From Lachnospiraceae bacterium (lineage in GTDB: Bacteria; Bacillota; Clostridia; Lachnospirales; Lachnospiraceae), in assembly GCA_024694785.1 (NCBI GenBank), contig JAILJL010000135.1:1-8486 (forward strand): a stretch of 8,486 bases of DNA. Direction: 5' to 3'. Of this stretch, positions 5,926-8,486 are shown in pieces. Numbering within the stretch: the first letter of the stretch is position 1; every line of letters starts with the position of its first letter. The notes beneath the pieces were generated by a model. That model did no database searches, was not told where the DNA came from, and saw only the letters and a list, made by a program, of their open reading frames with translations. Made by a program: the position numbers and the translations under genes.

Positions 5926-7770
5926 GTGATTTTTTACTATGTATTTGTTGTGTTGATCGGTGTGCTTTATATAGCATTACTCGAGTTTTCAAAGAATATT
6001 ATTGCGGGCTGGATTATCGGTATTGCGGCAACGTGCGCAATGATCGTTTACCGCAGTGTATTTTACAAAAAGGGAGGCGGCGCGAAGCAAATTATTCTGG
6101 CCTTTTTGATATTTGCAGTTGTGCTTGCGGTTAACTATGCGGTGACGGGACCTCCGACGAAGCGTATTCCTGCGGTAGATAATAAGAATCCCGATGTAAC
6201 CGAAATTGTGGAAATCGCACAGGGTAAGCTTACCGGTGTGTATAATGAAGACCATACTGCTAAGGTATATGCCGGAATTCCTTACGCCAAGGCACCGGTG
6301 GGAGAGCTCAGATTCAAAGAGCCTCAGGCGCCGGATGGCTGGGAAGGCGTAAAAGCTTGCGACCACTATGGTCCGAGGGCGATGCAGCAGCGAGGTTCGG
6401 TGTTATTTGATTCTGTGTCGCATATAGTGGGATGGCATGATTATCAATTTAAGTTCGGTGATGAATATGTGGAAGAGATAAGTGAAGACTGTCTGTATCT
6501 TAATGTATTTACACCATCAGACAGAGAGGATGAGCTTCTTCCTGTTATCTTCTATATTCATGGCGGTTCTCTTATGACCGGACAGTCGTCATATTCTGAG
6601 TATAGAGGAGAGAATCTGGCGAAGAAGGGCGTTGTTTTCGTAAGTTTCGCATATAGACTGGGTGTGTTCGGATACTATGCGGCGGATGATCTTAAGGCCG
6701 AATCACCTAACGGCACAACCGGAAATTACGGGTTGTTGGATCAGATAGCAGCTTTAAAATGGGTATATGATAATATTGAGGCCTTCGGCGGTGACAAGAA
6801 TAAGATTACGATCGCGGGTGAATCCGCAGGAGCTTCCAGTGTTAATGCAATATGCGCATCTCCTTTGACAGAAGGGCTTTTCAGATATGCAATCGCCGAG
6901 TCGAGCGGAATAGTTCCGGTAGAGCCGTTCCATACCTTTAGAAGCTATGAAAATGCAGTTAAATCGGGTAACAAGGTAAGGGAAGAATTCGGAGTTAATT
7001 CATCAGCCGACCTTAGAGATATACCGGCGGACAAGCTTGTCGGAACAAGGACACAGCAGTCATCGATGACGGTTGACGGATATGCGCTGGTTGAACAGTC
7101 GTATCTTACCTATGAAAAAGGGGAGAATCACGAGCAGGCGCTTCTTAACGGATTCAATGCAAAAGAGGCGGATGCTTTTCTGCTTACAACCAAGGCAACC
7201 GAAGAGAACTACGAAAGTCTTATAGATGTTGCGATGAAGGGATATGGCGGGGAAATGGCAGCTGTCATACCTGTAGATACGCCTGCCAGAGACCAGCATT
7301 TTATAATAGATGCACTGGGCGAGGCAAAGGGAGCTTTAAATGTGGCTTATAGCGCAATGTGGTTCAGTTACTCCCATTATGTATGGAATAACTACATGGT
7401 TATGCAGGGAAGGCCTGCTTACGAGTATTACTTTACCAAGAAGAATAATATACTCTCCAATTATCATGCAGGAGAACTTCCGTATGCATACGGTAACCTC
7501 TGGAGACATCCGGGATTATATACCGATGAAGATAACAAGCTTTCCGAGATTATGCAAAGTTACTGGGTTAATTTTGCATATACCGGCGATCCGAATGGAT
7601 ATCTTATCAATGAAGACGGAAGTAAGAGTGACGAGAAGCTTCCTACCTGGGCAAAGCGCGAGAGCGGACAGGATAAGCTTCTGGAGTTGAATGTCGATAT
7701 TAAGATGGTTGACGATCCGAATGCGGAAATCTATAAAGTTATAGATAAGTATATGGATAGCAAGAGATAA
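5926..7770 (+). CDS. Membrane-anchored type-B carboxylesterase
   Basis: This is an alpha/beta-hydrolase of the carboxylesterase type-B (CE10, para-nitrobenzyl esterase-like) family, expected to hydrolyse carboxylic esters; the natural substrate is unknown. From GTG 5926 it has 614 residues; the ATG at 5914 (618) is possible but has GAAGGG directly against it, while GGTGA at 5916-5920 is well spaced for 5926. Three hydrophobic segments lie near residues 2-20, 25-46 and 55-74. The catalytic region follows with GIPYAKAPVGELRF, EDCLYLNVF, the oxyanion motif HGGS at 212-215, nucleophile Ser300 in GESAG, probable Glu414 in GFNAKEADAF and His514 in NYHAGELPYAYG. Lysines between segments 2 and 3 suggest a cytoplasmic loop, which puts the hydrolase outside. 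There is no functional link to thiamin genes; it is probably a separate unit. Confidence 0.9.
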   Translation: MIFYYVFVVLIGVLYIALLEFSKNIIAGWIIGIAATCAMIVYRSVFYKKGGGAKQIILAFLIFAVVLAVNYAVTGPPTKRIPAVDNKNPDVTEIVEIAQGKLTGVYNEDHTAKVYAGIPYAKAPVGELRFKEPQAPDGWEGVKACDHYGPRAMQQRGSVLFDSVSHIVGWHDYQFKFGDEYVEEISEDCLYLNVFTPSDREDELLPVIFYIHGGSLMTGQSSYSEYRGENLAKKGVVFVSFAYRLGVFGYYAADDLKAESPNGTTGNYGLLDQIAALKWVYDNIEAFGGDKNKITIAGESAGASSVNAICASPLTEGLFRYAIAESSGIVPVEPFHTFRSYENAVKSGNKVREEFGVNSSADLRDIPADKLVGTRTQQSSMTVDGYALVEQSYLTYEKGENHEQALLNGFNAKEADAFLLTTKATEENYESLIDVAMKGYGGEMAAVIPVDTPARDQHFIIDALGEAKGALNVAYSAMWFSYSHYVWNNYMVMQGRPAYEYYFTKKNNILSNYHAGELPYAYGNLWRHPGLYTDEDNKLSEIMQSYWVNFAYTGDPNGYLINEDGSKSDEKLPTWAKRESGQDKLLELNVDIKMVDDPNAEIYKVIDKYMDSKR

Positions 7771-7805
7771 GATACCAATAGCAACGGCGAGTACATATTA
7801 ATTGA

Positions 7806-7832
7806 AAGGGAATGGGTTATGCCCATTCCCTT
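7806..7832. terminator. Bidirectional intrinsic terminator
   Basis: AAGGGAATGGG (7806-7816) and CCCATTCCCTT (7822-7832) form a perfect 11-bp stem with a 5-base loop TTATG. On the + strand TTATTATTT follows; on the - strand TTTCAATTAAT follows, so either direction has a T-rich tail. It lies 35 bases after the esterase stop and 22 bases beyond the stop of the convergent gene, and probably serves both. Confidence 0.85.
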
Positions 7833-7854
7833 ATTATTTGCAGCAGTAAAAGCG

Positions 7855-8486
7855 CTAACAAAGAGATTCTCCTATCGTAACCGGAATCTCTCCGTCGATG
7901 CTCTCTCTAATCTTGAACTTGTGCTTTAGTTTAACTTTATGGTCCAAAAGAACTATTATGGTTGAACCGCCGAATTCAAAGCATCCTTTCTCGGTGTTGG
8001 CTGTAACATCGTGGGCGGAAAGTTCGGTATTGGATATCTTGCCGACCATTAACGCACCGACTTCCATCTGGATTACACGACCTAATTCCGGAGAATTAAT
8101 CTCGATGTATTCTCTGGAATTCTCTGTAAATACCGGGTATTTCTCAAGAGCGAGGGGGCGGACGCAGTGGAGTATGCCGTCTATTCTTATGGTATCGCTT
8201 GCACGCCCCGTGGTGCAATAATTGTATCTATGGTAATGGGCCGGAGTCAGACGGAAGATAAGAGCAGTTCCGCCTATATAGTGTCTGGCAAGTCTGTCAT
8301 TTCGAAGAAGCCTCTCTACGCTGTATTCACAGTGCTTAATCTTAAAGATTGCATTCTCGTCGATCGCCTTTATCGTAAGCAATCCGTCACAAGGTGAATT
8401 AAGAGTGCCATCCTCAAGGTTAAGATATTCGTCTTTCATCTTACGCATGAAAAACTCATTAAAAGAATAATAGCCGCCCAAAGGGC
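7855..8486 (-). CDS. psd: Phosphatidylserine decarboxylase proenzyme, N-terminus cut by window edge
   Basis: The enzyme decarboxylates phosphatidylserine to phosphatidylethanolamine at the membrane, using a pyruvoyl group made by self-cleavage. About 210 C-terminal residues are visible. The leftmost codons read on from outside the window: the TTG at 8479-8481 encodes an internal Leu in LGGYYSFNEFFMRK, which matches the family's YKSxNxFFxRK. The true start lies beyond 8486. Motifs in order are SPCDGLL with the triad Asp, FRLTPAHYHRYNY with the catalytic His, and FEFGGSTIIVLL. GGST is the clostridial variant of the LGST cleavage motif, and its Ser codon is at 7963-7965. After that Ser 36 residues remain, about the expected alpha-subunit size. 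The gene converges on the esterase gene and shares its terminator. Confidence 0.93.
   Translation of the reverse strand, partial: PLGGYYSFNEFFMRKMKDEYLNLEDGTLNSPCDGLLTIKAIDENAIFKIKHCEYSVERLLRNDRLARHYIGGTALIFRLTPAHYHRYNYCTTGRASDTIRIDGILHCVRPLALEKYPVFTENSREYIEINSPELGRVIQMEVGALMVGKISNTELSAHDVTANTEKGCFEFGGSTIIVLLDHKVKLKHKFKIRESIDGEIPVTIGESLC

Noticed and set aside
5898..6134. Small + strand open frame overlapping the start of the esterase gene
   Set aside because: It is in another frame over the hydrophobic N-terminal region of the esterase, has no good SD and shows no family motif.
7898..8397. Two + strand open frames opposite the phosphatidylserine decarboxylase gene
   Set aside because: They are antisense to a gene with clear DG, HYHR and GGST motifs and carry no recognisable domain.
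8479..8481. TTG at 8481-8479 as the start codon of the - strand decarboxylase
   Set aside because: The open frame continues to the window edge, and the family has well over 50 further N-terminal residues; this codon encodes an internal Leu.

Overview
The window looks like chromosomal DNA of an anaerobic, low-to-moderate GC Firmicute, most likely a clostridial or Lachnospiraceae-type organism. The reasons are strong Shine-Dalgarno sites, use of GTG starts, the oxygen-sensitive radical-SAM enzyme ThiH in place of the oxidase ThiO, a short ThiC without the long N-terminal domain, and the short ThiF type. The genus cannot be fixed from the sequence alone.

Bases 1-5809 are a tightly packed thiamin operon on the + strand. 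It opens with the 3' end of a TPP (THI-box) riboswitch cut by the window edge, followed by an intrinsic terminator at 63-94 that acts as the expression platform. Then come thiS, thiF, thiG, thiH, thiE, thiD and thiC. Gaps are 1 to 24 bases, with a 4-base ATGA overlap between thiE and thiD. Together these genes make both halves of thiamin and join them. ThiC makes HMP-P from AIR and ThiD phosphorylates it to HMP-PP. ThiF adenylates ThiS for sulfur loading, ThiH supplies dehydroglycine from tyrosine, and ThiG forms the thiazole phosphate. ThiE couples the halves to thiamin phosphate. The last step to TPP (thiL or thiN), the sulfur donor (IscS type) and dxs are not in the window.

Bases 5810-5925 are a non-coding spacer with a possible promoter and a weak AT-rich hairpin. 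They are followed by a + strand gene for a type-B carboxylesterase carrying three predicted N-terminal membrane segments, which probably places the hydrolase domain outside the cell. A perfect 11-bp hairpin at 7806-7832 lies between this gene and a convergent - strand gene. That gene encodes the C-terminal two thirds or so of a phosphatidylserine decarboxylase proenzyme and runs off the right edge.

I see no mobile elements, CRISPR arrays, tRNA or rRNA genes, and no clear sign of a new system. The most notable points are the visible base-pairing logic of the riboswitch, a Shine-Dalgarno site built from the essential Gly codons of thiS, the CX2CX3C cluster motif in ThiC, and the membrane-anchored esterase.
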